DNA from: Stieleria neptunia
Lineage (GTDB): Bacteria; Planctomycetota; Planctomycetia; Pirellulales; Pirellulaceae
Direction: 5' to 3'
DNA length: 64,000 bases
NCBI RefSeq assembly: GCF_007754155.1
Contig: NZ_CP037423.1
Coordinates: 5,424,865-5,488,864, forward strand
In this document: piece by piece, positions 50,766 to 59,366 of the stretch
Numbering within the stretch: the first letter of the stretch is position 1
How the letters are laid out: every line of letters starts with the position of its first letter
The notes under the pieces: model-generated
Databases searched by the model: none
Seen by the model: only the letters and a program-made list of their open reading frames with translations
What the model was told of the DNA's origin: nothing
Made by a program: the position numbers and the translations under genes

Positions 50766-51488
50766 CTAGGCAAAACTTGCGACCAGTGCTTTTGAAATCA
50801 ATTGCCAGCCGTCAACGAGCACGAACAGCAGCAACTTGCAGGGCGTCGAAACAACCACCGGGGGCATCATCATCATCCCCAACGCCATCAAGATCGTGGA
50901 AATCACCAGATCGATCAGCAGAAACGGGATGTAAATACAAAATCCCATGATGAACGCGGTTTTCAATTCGCTGATGATAAATGCCGGCACGGCGATCTTC
51001 AGCGGCGTGTCCATCCGCTGCGACGGGGGCGGCGTCTCGGACAGTTCAAAGAACAATCCCAAGTCGTTCGTCCGAGTGTTCTTCAACATGAACACCTTCA
51101 ACTCTTCCGACGCAATCTTCCAGGCGTCGACGAATCCGAACGTCGGCTCTTCCTCCGGCCCGGCCGCTTCCTGGGCCTCCAACAGCGGGATCACCGCGTT
51201 GTCATGAATTTTTTCAAACGTCGGGGCCATCACAAACAAGGTCAGAAACAGACTCAATCCCATCATCACCTGGTTGGGCGGAATCTCTTGCGTCGAAAGC
51301 GCACGCCGGACGAAGGACAGCACAATGATGATTCGCGTGAACGCCGTGACACTGACCAGCATTGCGGTGGCAAAGCTGAGCGCACCGAGCAACACCGCGA
51401 CCTGCAACGGCGGCGCAAGATCCGAGAACAGCTGCGACGGATCGCTGGCTGCTTCGGCGGTGGTCTGGGCGATCAAGGCGAAATCCAT
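50766..51488 (-). CDS. fliP: Flagellar export gate protein FliP
   Basis: 240 residues from ATG 51488. Family motifs: VTAFTRIIIVLSFVRRALST, PPNQVMMGLSLFLTLFVMAP and PAFIISELKTAFIMGFCIYI, then FLLIDLVISTILMALGMMMM. It forms, with FliQ and FliR, the export gate in the basal body membrane. The N-terminal segment before the first span is short and lacks an obvious cleavable signal. Genes for FliQ, FliR and FlhB, normally next, are missing from this operon. Confidence 0.97.
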   Translation of the reverse strand: MDFALIAQTTAEAASDPSQLFSDLAPPLQVAVLLGALSFATAMLVSVTAFTRIIIVLSFVRRALSTQEIPPNQVMMGLSLFLTLFVMAPTFEKIHDNAVIPLLEAQEAAGPEEEPTFGFVDAWKIASEELKVFMLKNTRTNDLGLFFELSETPPPSQRMDTPLKIAVPAFIISELKTAFIMGFCIYIPFLLIDLVISTILMALGMMMMPPVVVSTPCKLLLFVLVDGWQLISKALVASFA

Positions 51489-51505
51489 TTCAGTCCTCGG
51501 TTCGA

Positions 51506-52450
51506 TCAGGCGGCTTCTTTCGACTTCGTCAAAAGCAGCCGGATCAGGTTCTCATCAATCTCTGACGTCGACGTCTTGTTGACGCTGCGACGCGAAGCCT
51601 GGCGGCTGGCGACGTTCCCTCCGGCCCGGGCGGCTTCGGATTCCTTCTGCCGACTGAAGGCTTCGGGTTCTTCGAGCGCGTCCTCGAATCGGGACGGCAG
51701 CACGCTGACCGACTTGATGCCTCCGCCATCGACGGCGACCAAGATTTTGCTGGCCATCGAATCGACCAAGTACAAACTGACGCCGCGCGTGACCTGCAAC
51801 ACCTGATCGATTTTCAACCCCGCCAAATCGGCCGGTGTGTCCTGGCGGCCACCCTGCTTGCCTTTTTGAATCTGGCGGACGAACAAGATCCCGCCGACGG
51901 CCAAGGCCAACACAAACACCAGATTGATCCCGATCCGGCTGATCATCTCCGTGGCATCGGCCTGCTCCGGCTCCGGTGCGGCGTTTTCACGTTCGATGAA
52001 TGACTGGTAGTGATCCTGGGCGTTCAGCCGATCCAGACTTTGCCGCGACTGCAGTTGGTGCTGCTGGCCGGAGTACAGGTCGTTGATGTGATCATTGGAT
52101 TCGAAATTGGCCTGCCGGACCGACATCGGTTGCGGACGCAACGCGACGACGTGCTCGGAGCCGCCGTCGAGACGGCTGCCCGAAGGCCGTAACGGACTCA
52201 CCGGAATTTCGGATCGACCATCCCGATCGACCGAACCGATGTCGCCCGAGAGCACCCCGCGGCGAATGCTGACCGTCGACTCGCCGCGCGAGAGTTGGTC
52301 GACCATTCCGCCCAGCTGGCGTGACGAGCGAGATTCAGGTTCGGCGTAGCGCTGACCGTGGGCGATCGTAGCGAGTGACGATGAAATCAGGAGTGCGTAG
52401 AAAACGCACATCGATTTTCGGTTGAAGCGGAAAGGCATGTTGACGTCCAT
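51506..52450 (-). CDS. fliO: FliO-like flagellar protein with large N-terminal extension
   Basis: 314 residues from ATG 52450 (ATG 52438 possible). A signal peptide (FYALLISSSLATIAHG), a disordered extracytoplasmic stretch of ~140 residues, one membrane span at ~173-191 (IGINLVFVLALAVGGILFV), and a C-terminal beta-rich FliO domain (LKIDQVLQVTRGVSLYLVD). FliO helps assemble the FliP ring. Typical FliO proteins are 100-150 residues, so the exported N-terminal part is extra. The order fliN-fliO-fliP supports the identity. Confidence 0.82.
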   Translation of the reverse strand: MDVNMPFRFNRKSMCVFYALLISSSLATIAHGQRYAEPESRSSRQLGGMVDQLSRGESTVSIRRGVLSGDIGSVDRDGRSEIPVSPLRPSGSRLDGGSEHVVALRPQPMSVRQANFESNDHINDLYSGQQHQLQSRQSLDRLNAQDHYQSFIERENAAPEPEQADATEMISRIGINLVFVLALAVGGILFVRQIQKGKQGGRQDTPADLAGLKIDQVLQVTRGVSLYLVDSMASKILVAVDGGGIKSVSVLPSRFEDALEEPEAFSRQKESEAARAGGNVASRQASRRSVNKTSTSEIDENLIRLLLTKSKEAA

Positions 52451-52471
52451 GTGAATGCCGATTCATTTGAC

Positions 52472-52858
52472 CTAAGAGGGATAGATTTGCTTGATTCGAA
52501 TCGCGAATTGATTGTCAATCACGACTACCTCGCCGTTACCCATGGGAACACCCTGAGCAACTAACTCGACCGGCGCGCTGATGGCCCGGTTTAATTCAAC
52601 CACCGATCCCTCCGCCAGTCCGATTAATTCCTGAATCGTTAATTGGGTGCGTCCCAATTCGGCAGCCAGGGTGACGTGGACTCCCCCGAAGCGGGAGAAA
52701 TCCAGATCCTTGGAGGCTTGCGGCGGGTTCGGTTTGAGCGCTTCGAACTCTGGAATCGAGTCGTCGGCTTGCGTTTCAGACGCTTGGGCTTGGGCCTGCT
52801 CGGACGTCGCTTGCGGATCGTCGGAGACGGGCGTTTCGGTCTTGGTCTCAGCCATCAA
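52472..52858 (-). CDS. fliN: Flagellar motor switch protein FliN
   Basis: 128 residues from ATG 52858. An acidic, Ala/Gln-rich disordered start is followed by the C-ring (SpoA) domain: VHVTLAAELGRTQLTIQELI, GSVVELNRAISAPVELVAQG and GEVVVIDNQFAIRIKQIYPS. It forms the lower part of the switch complex and binds FliH in export. It lies 13 bases after fliM. Confidence 0.95.
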   Translation of the reverse strand: MMAETKTETPVSDDPQATSEQAQAQASETQADDSIPEFEALKPNPPQASKDLDFSRFGGVHVTLAAELGRTQLTIQELIGLAEGSVVELNRAISAPVELVAQGVPMGNGEVVVIDNQFAIRIKQIYPS

Positions 52859-52871
52859 TCAATTCCTTCGT

Positions 52872-53726
52872 CTACTTGTTCAAACACTTTGAAACTTGAA
52901 CGGCCTGTGTGTTGCCCAACCGGCCGGCCCAGCACTGGAACGCCGGTTCGCCATCGACGGTGGACACCATCGGTTCGTCGATGCGTTGATCCAAAACGAT
53001 CAACTCGCCGGGTTTTAACTTCGCCAGATCGGCCATCGGGATCTTGGCCGACCCCAGCATCGTGACGACGTCCAGGGGTAACTGGCCGATCAATTCTTTG
53101 GACGGCTTGGCGGGTTCTGCACCGGCACGATGGTCAACCGTTTCATCGAGCAAGGCAGGTAATTTCTGTTTCGGCAGCAACCAATTCAACGTCGCCGTGC
53201 CGCCCTTGCATTCGATTTCGATGCAGACCTTGGTGACCAGATCCTTGCCGCGGAAAAGACGCAACTTTCGCGCATCTTTCTCCAGATCCGTCACTTCGAT
53301 CTCCAGTTCATCCTGCCCCATCCAGCCCCGACTGATCGATTCGGCGACCCGGTTGATAAAATAATTCGACAGATCGGTTTCGATCGCACTGAGGTCCCGG
53401 TCACCATCACTGTCACCATCCGCGGGGGGCAAGCACAGCAAATCGGACAGAATGATGCGAAACTGATCGGCCGAGGCATACCAGACCGATGGCAATCGGT
53501 CCTTGATGTCGGCGACGCAATACAGGTCGTGCCGCGGGATTTCACTGAGGATCTTGTCGTACGACTCGGTCGTGATCGCCCCCAGATCCAATTTGGCACT
53601 GAATCCGGTCGCCTCGACCCAATAGTCCGAGAAGAACGACGTCGACTTCGAAATCCAAGTTCGAATGGCAACGGCAGTGTCATCCAGGGCAGCAATGTCA
53701 CGAAAATCGAACGGACGAACGCTCAT
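52872..53726 (-). CDS. fliM: Flagellar motor switch protein FliM (short form)
   Basis: 284 residues from ATG 53726, against about 330 for the usual FliM. The middle CheC-like domain and a C-terminal SpoA domain (PLDVVTMLGSAKIPMADLAK, GELIVLDQRIDEPMVSTVDG) are present. The usual N-terminal EIDALL-type CheY-binding peptide is missing; the protein starts MSVRPFDFRDIAALDD. It lies between fliL (four-base overlap) and fliN, which fixes the identity. Confidence 0.87.
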   Translation of the reverse strand: MSVRPFDFRDIAALDDTAVAIRTWISKSTSFFSDYWVEATGFSAKLDLGAITTESYDKILSEIPRHDLYCVADIKDRLPSVWYASADQFRIILSDLLCLPPADGDSDGDRDLSAIETDLSNYFINRVAESISRGWMGQDELEIEVTDLEKDARKLRLFRGKDLVTKVCIEIECKGGTATLNWLLPKQKLPALLDETVDHRAGAEPAKPSKELIGQLPLDVVTMLGSAKIPMADLAKLKPGELIVLDQRIDEPMVSTVDGEPAFQCWAGRLGNTQAVQVSKCLNK

Positions 53727-54244
53727 TGAACCTTGAAATCCTGGAAGAGGACATCTTGAATTCGCTCGATGCCGTCGGTGAACAGCATCGCGTTGAATTT
53801 GTCATGGATTTCACGCCGCAGCAGGTTGTGCCCGAGTTTCCCGCGGACATCTTCCAGCTTTTTGTCTCGCAAGTGCGCGATCAGCCAGTTTTTCAGGACG
53901 ACGTTCTTGTCTTCCACCAACTTGGTGATCGCCTCCTGTTGCGAGGCCGCGATTTGCAGGGAGAACGTGCAGGTCAGGTACCGCGAATAACGGTCGTCGT
54001 TCAAATTGACCACGACTTCGTCAAAGTCCACAAACGCCAACTTGTCATCGGGTTCGGGGATGTCCATGCGGTCTTCATCCACCGCGTTCCGGTGAGCCGC
54101 CTTGGGATCCGAGGGCAGCACGAACATCGGCACCGCCACGCCGGTTCCGGCGCCCATCACGAAAACCGCGCCCCAGATCACAAGCTTGGAGAGCATGCCG
54201 GATTTCTTTTTGTCGTCCGCTCCGGACTCGTTGTCGTCTGCCAT
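53723..54244 (-). CDS. fliL: Flagellar basal-body protein FliL
   Basis: 173 residues from ATG 54244. One N-terminal membrane span (KLVIWGAVFVMGAGTGVAVP) and a periplasmic domain with FVDFDEVVVNLNDDRYSRYL and RREIHDKFNAMLFTDGIERI ending in VLFQDFKVQ, the standard FliL end. It surrounds the stator units of the motor. It is the first gene of the minus-strand flagellar operon. Confidence 0.94.
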   Translation of the reverse strand: MADDNESGADDKKKSGMLSKLVIWGAVFVMGAGTGVAVPMFVLPSDPKAAHRNAVDEDRMDIPEPDDKLAFVDFDEVVVNLNDDRYSRYLTCTFSLQIAASQQEAITKLVEDKNVVLKNWLIAHLRDKKLEDVRGKLGHNLLRREIHDKFNAMLFTDGIERIQDVLFQDFKVQ

Positions 54245-54898
54245 GAATCATTGAGGTGTTGGGAGGGAATGGGTCACGCGGTGATCGATCCGATCGCCGC
54301 CTGATCAGGCGCTTGGCCGGTGCGGCCGAGACCGACGCTGGCCGGTCACCCGCCATCTTTGCGTGACCGGTTTATCTTTCCGTGTCGTTACAGTTTATCG
54401 TCCGGCCCGGGTGACGGAATTCAGTCGGGACCTGTCTTTCCGTACCGGATGAGGGTTAACCCCCACAAGCGCAGCCGAGCGCCAACGCGCCGCTCGGCCG
54501 ACGCCCCATGCCACCTTTCTTGGGCACTGCAGAAGTGAGCGGAACGGCACGCGGGCTGGTCGATTGAGTGAGCCGCGACGCGTAAGCGGCCGGGCACTGC
54601 GGCGCCCGCCCGAGGCCTTACGGCCTGCGGCTCACCATTGCCTCAACAATTCTCAATCAACCGACAGCCCGCTCGCGCCCTACCGCTAACAACACCACCC
54701 CGCCTGGCGTCAAAGTCGCTGGCATTGCGGTGACGCGATCGGACGGCAGTGTGGGTTATCCCTCGTGCGTTCTTGCCCAACCCGACGCGATAATCTCACC
54801 GCCAGACGCCGGATATTCGACATAACCAATACCTGCGATCGCTGTCGGTCTCCGTGTCCCCTGACCCGCTGCGATCCCTCCATGGATAGGAAGGTCGA
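54245..54898. promoter_or_regulatory. Divergent flagellar intergenic region
   Basis: This 654-base region must hold the promoters of the fliL and flgF operons. GCGATAA at about 54787-54793 resembles a sigma-28 -10 element, but no matching -35 TAAA is found, so no promoter is claimed. TTTATCTTTCCGTGTCG (54371-54387) and CTGTCTTTCCGTACCGG (54432-54448) are similar to each other. The middle is occupied by a foldback repeat. Confidence 0.35.
54557..54690. repeat. Foldback repeat, copy of the 38.9-kb inner element
   Basis: TGAGCCGCGACGCGTAAGCG (54569-) and GGCCTGCGGCTCA (-54634) are hairpin arms matching 38927-38997. Outer flanks CTGGTCGATTGAG and CTCAATCAACCGACAG add a second stem, and CTCGCGCCCTACCGCTAA (54672-54689) is the word of the 41771 family. 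Confidence 0.8.
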
Positions 54899-55615
54899 AT
54901 GATCAACGGACTCTACAGCGGCGCCGCCGCGATGCAGACATTGGCCAAGCAACAGGAGCTGATCAGCAGCAACCTGATGCACGCCAATTCGAGCGGACAC
55001 CGACGCGTTCAACCGGCAGTCAAACAACGCTTCGAAGAAACATCACCGAACACCACCTTGGATCTGGGCCCCGAAGTCGAAGCGATGACCTCGGACTTCA
55101 CCCCGGGACGAATCACCGCGACCGACCGGCCGCTCGACATCTCGATCGCCGGCGACGGTTTTTTCGTCTACGAAAACGGTGGCCAACCCTACCTGACTCG
55201 CAACGGCAGACTATTCCGTGACCCCCAGAGCAACACGCTGGTCAATGAAGAGGGGGTTCCCATCCGCGGCGAAAACGGACCGATCACCATCGACCGCGAC
55301 GTCTCGGACCGAGAGATCACGATTTCAACCGACGGTACGGTTTCGGCCGGCGACCGCCAAGTCGGACGGATTCAAGCGGTCGCCTACGAAGACAACGGAA
55401 CCCTGATTCCCGTCGGCGCCCTCGGGTTCACGCCCGGTCCCGATTCGATCGAAAGCGATGCCGCGGTCAAGATCACGCAATTCGGTCATGAACTCTCAAA
55501 CGTCCAACCGGTTTCCGAACTGATCGCCCTGATCGTCAACACGCGACAACACGAGGCGGTCGAAAAAGCCACCCGAACGCTCTCGGATTCGCTCAAAGAA
55601 TACATCCGATCATAA
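54899..55615 (+). CDS. flgF: Flagellar basal-body rod protein FlgF
   Basis: 238 residues from ATG 54899. FlgF/FlgG family: N-terminal helix INGLYSGAAAMQTLAKQQEL, core RPLDISIAGDGFFVYENGGQ and TRNGRLFRDPQSNTLVNEEG, C-terminal helix VSELIALIVNTRQHEAVEKA. It is shorter than FlgG and directly precedes it, the usual place for FlgF. It forms part of the proximal/distal rod crossing the periplasm. First gene of the plus-strand operon. Confidence 0.9.
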   Translation: MINGLYSGAAAMQTLAKQQELISSNLMHANSSGHRRVQPAVKQRFEETSPNTTLDLGPEVEAMTSDFTPGRITATDRPLDISIAGDGFFVYENGGQPYLTRNGRLFRDPQSNTLVNEEGVPIRGENGPITIDRDVSDREITISTDGTVSAGDRQVGRIQAVAYEDNGTLIPVGALGFTPGPDSIESDAAVKITQFGHELSNVQPVSELIALIVNTRQHEAVEKATRTLSDSLKEYIRS

Positions 55616-55642
55616 CCCGCTTGAAAACCGCATAGGTATTCC

Positions 55643-56422
55643 ATGTTAAAAGCATTCTATTCCAGCGCCACCGGCATGCGCGCCCAGGAATTGATGATCG
55701 ACAACACGGCCAACAACTTGGCCAACGTCAACACAACCGGCTTCAAAAAGAAGCACATCAATTTCGCCGACCTGCTGTATGACACCAAGACGCCGCCCGG
55801 TGCCGCTTCGGCCAACGGCGAGATCAAGCCGATCGGGTTGCAGATCGGCAGCGGGGTGCGGGCCGTCGGCACCACCAGCCTGTTCGCTCAAGGGACCCCC
55901 ACCGAAACGGGCATCGACACGCACATGGCGATCGAAGGCGACGGCTTTTTCAAAGTCACCCAGGCCAACACGACCGCCTACACACGCGACGGGTCGTTTA
56001 CCCTCAATGACCAAGGCCAGATGGTCACCGGCGACGGTTACCTGTTGGATCCGCAAGTCACGATTCCCCAGCAAGCGACCAACCTGTCGATTTCCTCAAC
56101 CGGCGTGGTCAGCTACCAGATCGACGGTGTTTCCACCGTCGGCCCCACCATTCAACTGGCCCGGTTCGCCAACCCCGCCGGTCTGCAGAACATGGGAAGC
56201 AATCTGTACATGGAAACCGCCGCTTCGGGTCCCGAGATTCTCGGGCAACCCGGGCAACAGGGCAACGGCGAGATACGACAGCGATTCATCGAAGGATCCA
56301 ATGTCGAAGTCGTTTCCGAACTCGTCTCGCTGATCACCGCCCAACGCGCCTACGAGATCAACTCGCGAGCGATCCGTGCCGGCGATGAAATGCTTTCATC
56401 CGCAAGTGACCTCGTTCGGTAA
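55643..56422 (+). CDS. flgG: Flagellar distal rod protein FlgG
   Basis: 259 residues from ATG 55643, close to the standard FlgG length of ~260. Motifs: ATGMRAQELMIDNTANNLAN with the VNTTGFKKK loop, GDGFFKVTQANTTAYTRDGS, and the C-terminus SNVEVVSELVSLITAQRAYE. It builds the distal rod. It starts 27 bases after flgF and ends two bases before flgA. Confidence 0.96.
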   Translation: MLKAFYSSATGMRAQELMIDNTANNLANVNTTGFKKKHINFADLLYDTKTPPGAASANGEIKPIGLQIGSGVRAVGTTSLFAQGTPTETGIDTHMAIEGDGFFKVTQANTTAYTRDGSFTLNDQGQMVTGDGYLLDPQVTIPQQATNLSISSTGVVSYQIDGVSTVGPTIQLARFANPAGLQNMGSNLYMETAASGPEILGQPGQQGNGEIRQRFIEGSNVEVVSELVSLITAQRAYEINSRAIRAGDEMLSSASDLVR

Positions 56423-56424
56423 CG

Positions 56425-57435
56425 ATGATGAAATCGGTTCGAATCGTAGCGCTGCTGATCAGTTTTCTGGTCCTCGCCCGGCAAGACGCCCTGTCGGCCG
56501 GCGACGTTGTCGTTGCGCTCCATCAAACGTCTTCGACGGTCGCCGACACGACGGTTCGCATCGGCGACATCGCCAACGTGCTCAATGCGACACCGTCTCA
56601 GCGACGCGACATCGAGCAACTCGACTTGGAATCGCTGCGTGATCAGGACGATTGCTCGATCACACGAAAACACGTGGAGATGCGTCTGTTGTTGGCCGGG
56701 TACGAACGTCATTCGTTCAACATCATCGGACCATCCACCGTCTCGGCCCGACGGTCCTCCCCGGCAAAGCTGCGCAGCAAATTGGAACAATTGCTGGCAT
56801 CGGACCTCGGCCGACAATTTGCCGTCGCCCCCGAACGCGTCGCCATCCGACTGACACAAACGCCCCAGTTGGCAACCTTGGAACCAAAACTCGCCGCCGG
56901 CGATTTCGCCGTCGACCTGATCCCACGCAACGCCTTCCCGATCGGTCGGACCAGACTGGCCGTCGCCATCATCGACTCGGCCGGAAACCAATACTCGCAT
57001 TCCTTCGATGCCCAAGTCAGCCTTTCGATGAAGGTTGCGATCGCCAGTCAGCCGATCGCTCAAGGCACCGTGCTCAAACCCGACATGTTTCGCCTGGTCG
57101 ATCGCTCGATCACACAGAATGCCGACTATGCCAATCCCGACAGCACCGTCGGACGGACCGCAAGCCGTTACATCGCCAGCAACACGATTCTGTTGACCAA
57201 TCATTTCCACAACACCCGGGCGGGTCATTCCCAAACGGTCAAGCGAAACGACTTGGTCGACGTCGTGATCAGTGTCGGGCAGGGCGAAATCCGATTGAAG
57301 AACGCCCGAGCGATGGAAGCGGGACAGATCGGTGACATGATCGAGGTTCTCAACCCCCAAACCAACCGGCGTTTCAACGCCTCCATCATCGGCCCCAACC
57401 TGGCAACCGTATCTTCAAACTCACGGAGGCGATAA
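56425..57435 (+). CDS. flgA: P-ring assembly chaperone FlgA
   Basis: 336 residues from ATG 56425. Signal peptide ~1-24 (IVALLISFLVLARQDALSAG), an N-terminal region, then the SAF/FlgA domain: VAIASQPIAQGTVLKPDMFR, RTASRYIASNTILLTNHFHN, QTVKRNDLVDVVISVGQGEI and the end GDMIEVLNPQTNRRFNASII. FlgA escorts FlgI during P-ring formation in the periplasm. Typical FlgA is ~220 residues; the N-terminal half here is longer. Confidence 0.92.
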   Translation: MMKSVRIVALLISFLVLARQDALSAGDVVVALHQTSSTVADTTVRIGDIANVLNATPSQRRDIEQLDLESLRDQDDCSITRKHVEMRLLLAGYERHSFNIIGPSTVSARRSSPAKLRSKLEQLLASDLGRQFAVAPERVAIRLTQTPQLATLEPKLAAGDFAVDLIPRNAFPIGRTRLAVAIIDSAGNQYSHSFDAQVSLSMKVAIASQPIAQGTVLKPDMFRLVDRSITQNADYANPDSTVGRTASRYIASNTILLTNHFHNTRAGHSQTVKRNDLVDVVISVGQGEIRLKNARAMEAGQIGDMIEVLNPQTNRRFNASIIGPNLATVSSNSRRR

Positions 57436-57437
57436 CG

Positions 57438-58109
57438 ATGCATCACGAACATCACCCGCAGCGGCAAGTGCGCCCGTCGTCGGCCATTGTCGCATTCATC
57501 AAACCGGCGCTGGTCCTGCTGGCGATCGCGGTCACCACACAACCGTCGCTGGGGCAGAGCCTGTTCGAGCGGCGCAGCATTAATCAGATTGACCAGTACC
57601 GTGACTACGCCGCACGCAACCGCGGCGACACGTTGTCGATTCTGATCGCCGAAAGCACGGACGTTGAAAACCGCGATGAGCGATCGATGGACAAGACGGG
57701 CAACTCGTCCTCCACGCAAGGATTCGACTACGGACTCGGCGGTACGATCGGCACCGGCAGCGGCAGCGCCGAACTGGGCACCAACACGGCCAATCAACGC
57801 GCCTTCACCGGCGACGCCGAATTCAGAAGCGAACGAATGATCACCGATCGATTCAGCGTGATGGTGGTCGATGTCCTGCCCAACGGAAATCTGGTCGTCG
57901 AAGGCACACGCAAGATTTCGGTCCAGGGCGACGCTCGGGACCTGAAGCTGACCGGGATCGTGCGCCAGTACGACATTCTTCCCGGCAACAGCGTCCCGTC
58001 TTACCTGGTCGCCGACCTGCGTTTGACGCTCGACGCCGACGGTGCCGAACAGGCCTACACCAGCCAGGGCTGGCTCAGCCGCCGATTCAATCGTTTCTGG
58101 CCTTTCTAA
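57438..58109 (+). CDS. flgH: Flagellar L-ring protein FlgH (no lipobox)
   Basis: 223 residues from ATG 57438. Signal segment (FIKPALVLLAIAVTTQPSLG) and a FlgH core: RNRGDTLSILIAESTDVENR, ANQRAFTGDAEFRSERMITD, VMVVDVLPNGNLVVEGTRKI and VRQYDILPGNSVPSYLVADL. FlgH forms the outer-membrane L ring. Canonical FlgH is a lipoprotein; this one contains no cysteine at all. It lies between flgA and flgI, which confirms the assignment. Confidence 0.94.
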   Translation: MHHEHHPQRQVRPSSAIVAFIKPALVLLAIAVTTQPSLGQSLFERRSINQIDQYRDYAARNRGDTLSILIAESTDVENRDERSMDKTGNSSSTQGFDYGLGGTIGTGSGSAELGTNTANQRAFTGDAEFRSERMITDRFSVMVVDVLPNGNLVVEGTRKISVQGDARDLKLTGIVRQYDILPGNSVPSYLVADLRLTLDADGAEQAYTSQGWLSRRFNRFWPF

Positions 58110-58132
58110 TTTCCGCGGTCGCAATCTCATTC

Positions 58133-59347
58133 ATGCAGACTCCTTCAAAGCATCCACGACTCGCGTTTTCGACGCTCTGCCTGGCCGTCCTGTTGATCAG
58201 CAACGGCGGCGTGGTCGTGCGCGCCCAAACGCTACAGGATCCGCTGCCGCCACCGCCCGCAATCACGCCCGCGATGACGCCCGCGGCGGGATCCACGCTC
58301 ACACCGCTGGCCCCGTTGCGTCAAGATCCCAGCGTTCGGATCAAGGACATTGCGTTCGTCGAAGGCGACCGCGTCAATCATGTCTCCGGTGAAGGCTTGG
58401 TGTTCGGGTTGAGCGGAACGGGCGGCAAGTCGCAACAGACGCGGCAAATGTTGACCAACTATTATCTGCGTCGCGGTGTCCGTGTCGGGCAAGTCGACAC
58501 CAAGAACATTTCCGCGGTGATGGTGTCGGGTAAAATCCCCGCCTACGCGCGGCCCGGCGAGACGATCTTGGTGACGGTCTCGGTCGCAGACGACGCGTCC
58601 AGTCTGCGTGGCGGCACGCTCAATCAAACCGCGCTGCGGGGCATCGATGATGAGATCTACGCGATCGCCCAGGGCGCGATCATCGGCGGCGGCATCTCCG
58701 CCGAAGGTGCCGGCGCCAACGTACAAAAGAACCATCCCACGGTCGGTGTTTGTGAAGCCATCGTGGAACGTGCGGTGCCCTGCGGCAGGATCGTCAACAA
58801 CGGAAGCCTGCGTCTGGTGTTGCGCAACAAGTCCTATTCCACGGCGACCGCGATCGGCAATGCACTCAATCGGATTTTCCCCGGCCGTGCCCGCGCCCTG
58901 GATTCGGGGACGGTTCAAGTCTTCATCCCATCCACGTTTGCCAACAGCGTCACCGAATTCATCTCGACGATCGGCAACTTACGTGTCGAACCCGACACGC
59001 CGGCCCGCGTGGTGATCAACCAGAAAACGGGATCGATCGTGTTGGGCCACAACGTCAAGATCGCGCCGGTCCTGTTCGCCAGCGAGAACATCGTGATCGC
59101 CACCACCGAAACACCGATCGCATCCCAGCCCAACCCGCTGGCCGGGGGCGACACCGTCGTCCTGCCGCGGACCGGGATCGATTTGTTTGAATCCGGGGGA
59201 CGCTACAACGTCTTGCCCGGCGGAATGACGGTCGGCGATCTGGCGACGGCCCTGAACTCCCTGGCCGTTTCGCCCACCACGCTGATCAGCATCATGACAA
59301 CGTTACGCAACCAAGGCGCCCTGAAGGCCGAGTTGGTCATCGAATAA
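58133..59347 (+). CDS. flgI: Flagellar P-ring protein FlgI
   Basis: 404 residues from ATG 58133. Signal peptide (LCLAVLLISNGGVVVRAQ), a proline-rich stretch, then the FlgI core: VRIKDIAFVEGDRVNHVSGE, GLVFGLSGTGGKS, MVSGKIPAYARPGETILVTV, and the end VGDLATALNSLAVSPTTLIS. It forms the periplasmic P ring around the rod. Usual FlgI is ~365 residues; the extra length is the proline-rich N-terminus. Confidence 0.96.
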   Translation: MQTPSKHPRLAFSTLCLAVLLISNGGVVVRAQTLQDPLPPPPAITPAMTPAAGSTLTPLAPLRQDPSVRIKDIAFVEGDRVNHVSGEGLVFGLSGTGGKSQQTRQMLTNYYLRRGVRVGQVDTKNISAVMVSGKIPAYARPGETILVTVSVADDASSLRGGTLNQTALRGIDDEIYAIAQGAIIGGGISAEGAGANVQKNHPTVGVCEAIVERAVPCGRIVNNGSLRLVLRNKSYSTATAIGNALNRIFPGRARALDSGTVQVFIPSTFANSVTEFISTIGNLRVEPDTPARVVINQKTGSIVLGHNVKIAPVLFASENIVIATTETPIASQPNPLAGGDTVVLPRTGIDLFESGGRYNVLPGGMTVGDLATALNSLAVSPTTLISIMTTLRNQGALKAELVIE

Positions 59348-59366
59348 TTCGCAGGAGACAGATGCA

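Noticed and set aside
49482-50795. 437-codon open frame on the plus strand opposite flhA
   Set aside because: It is Gln/Arg/Asp-rich without any domain and lies wholly antisense to a certain flhA gene; high-GC shadow frame.
54770-54800. Sigma-28 promoter for flgF
   Set aside because: GCGATAA resembles the -10 element, but no TAAA -35 at the right spacing was found.
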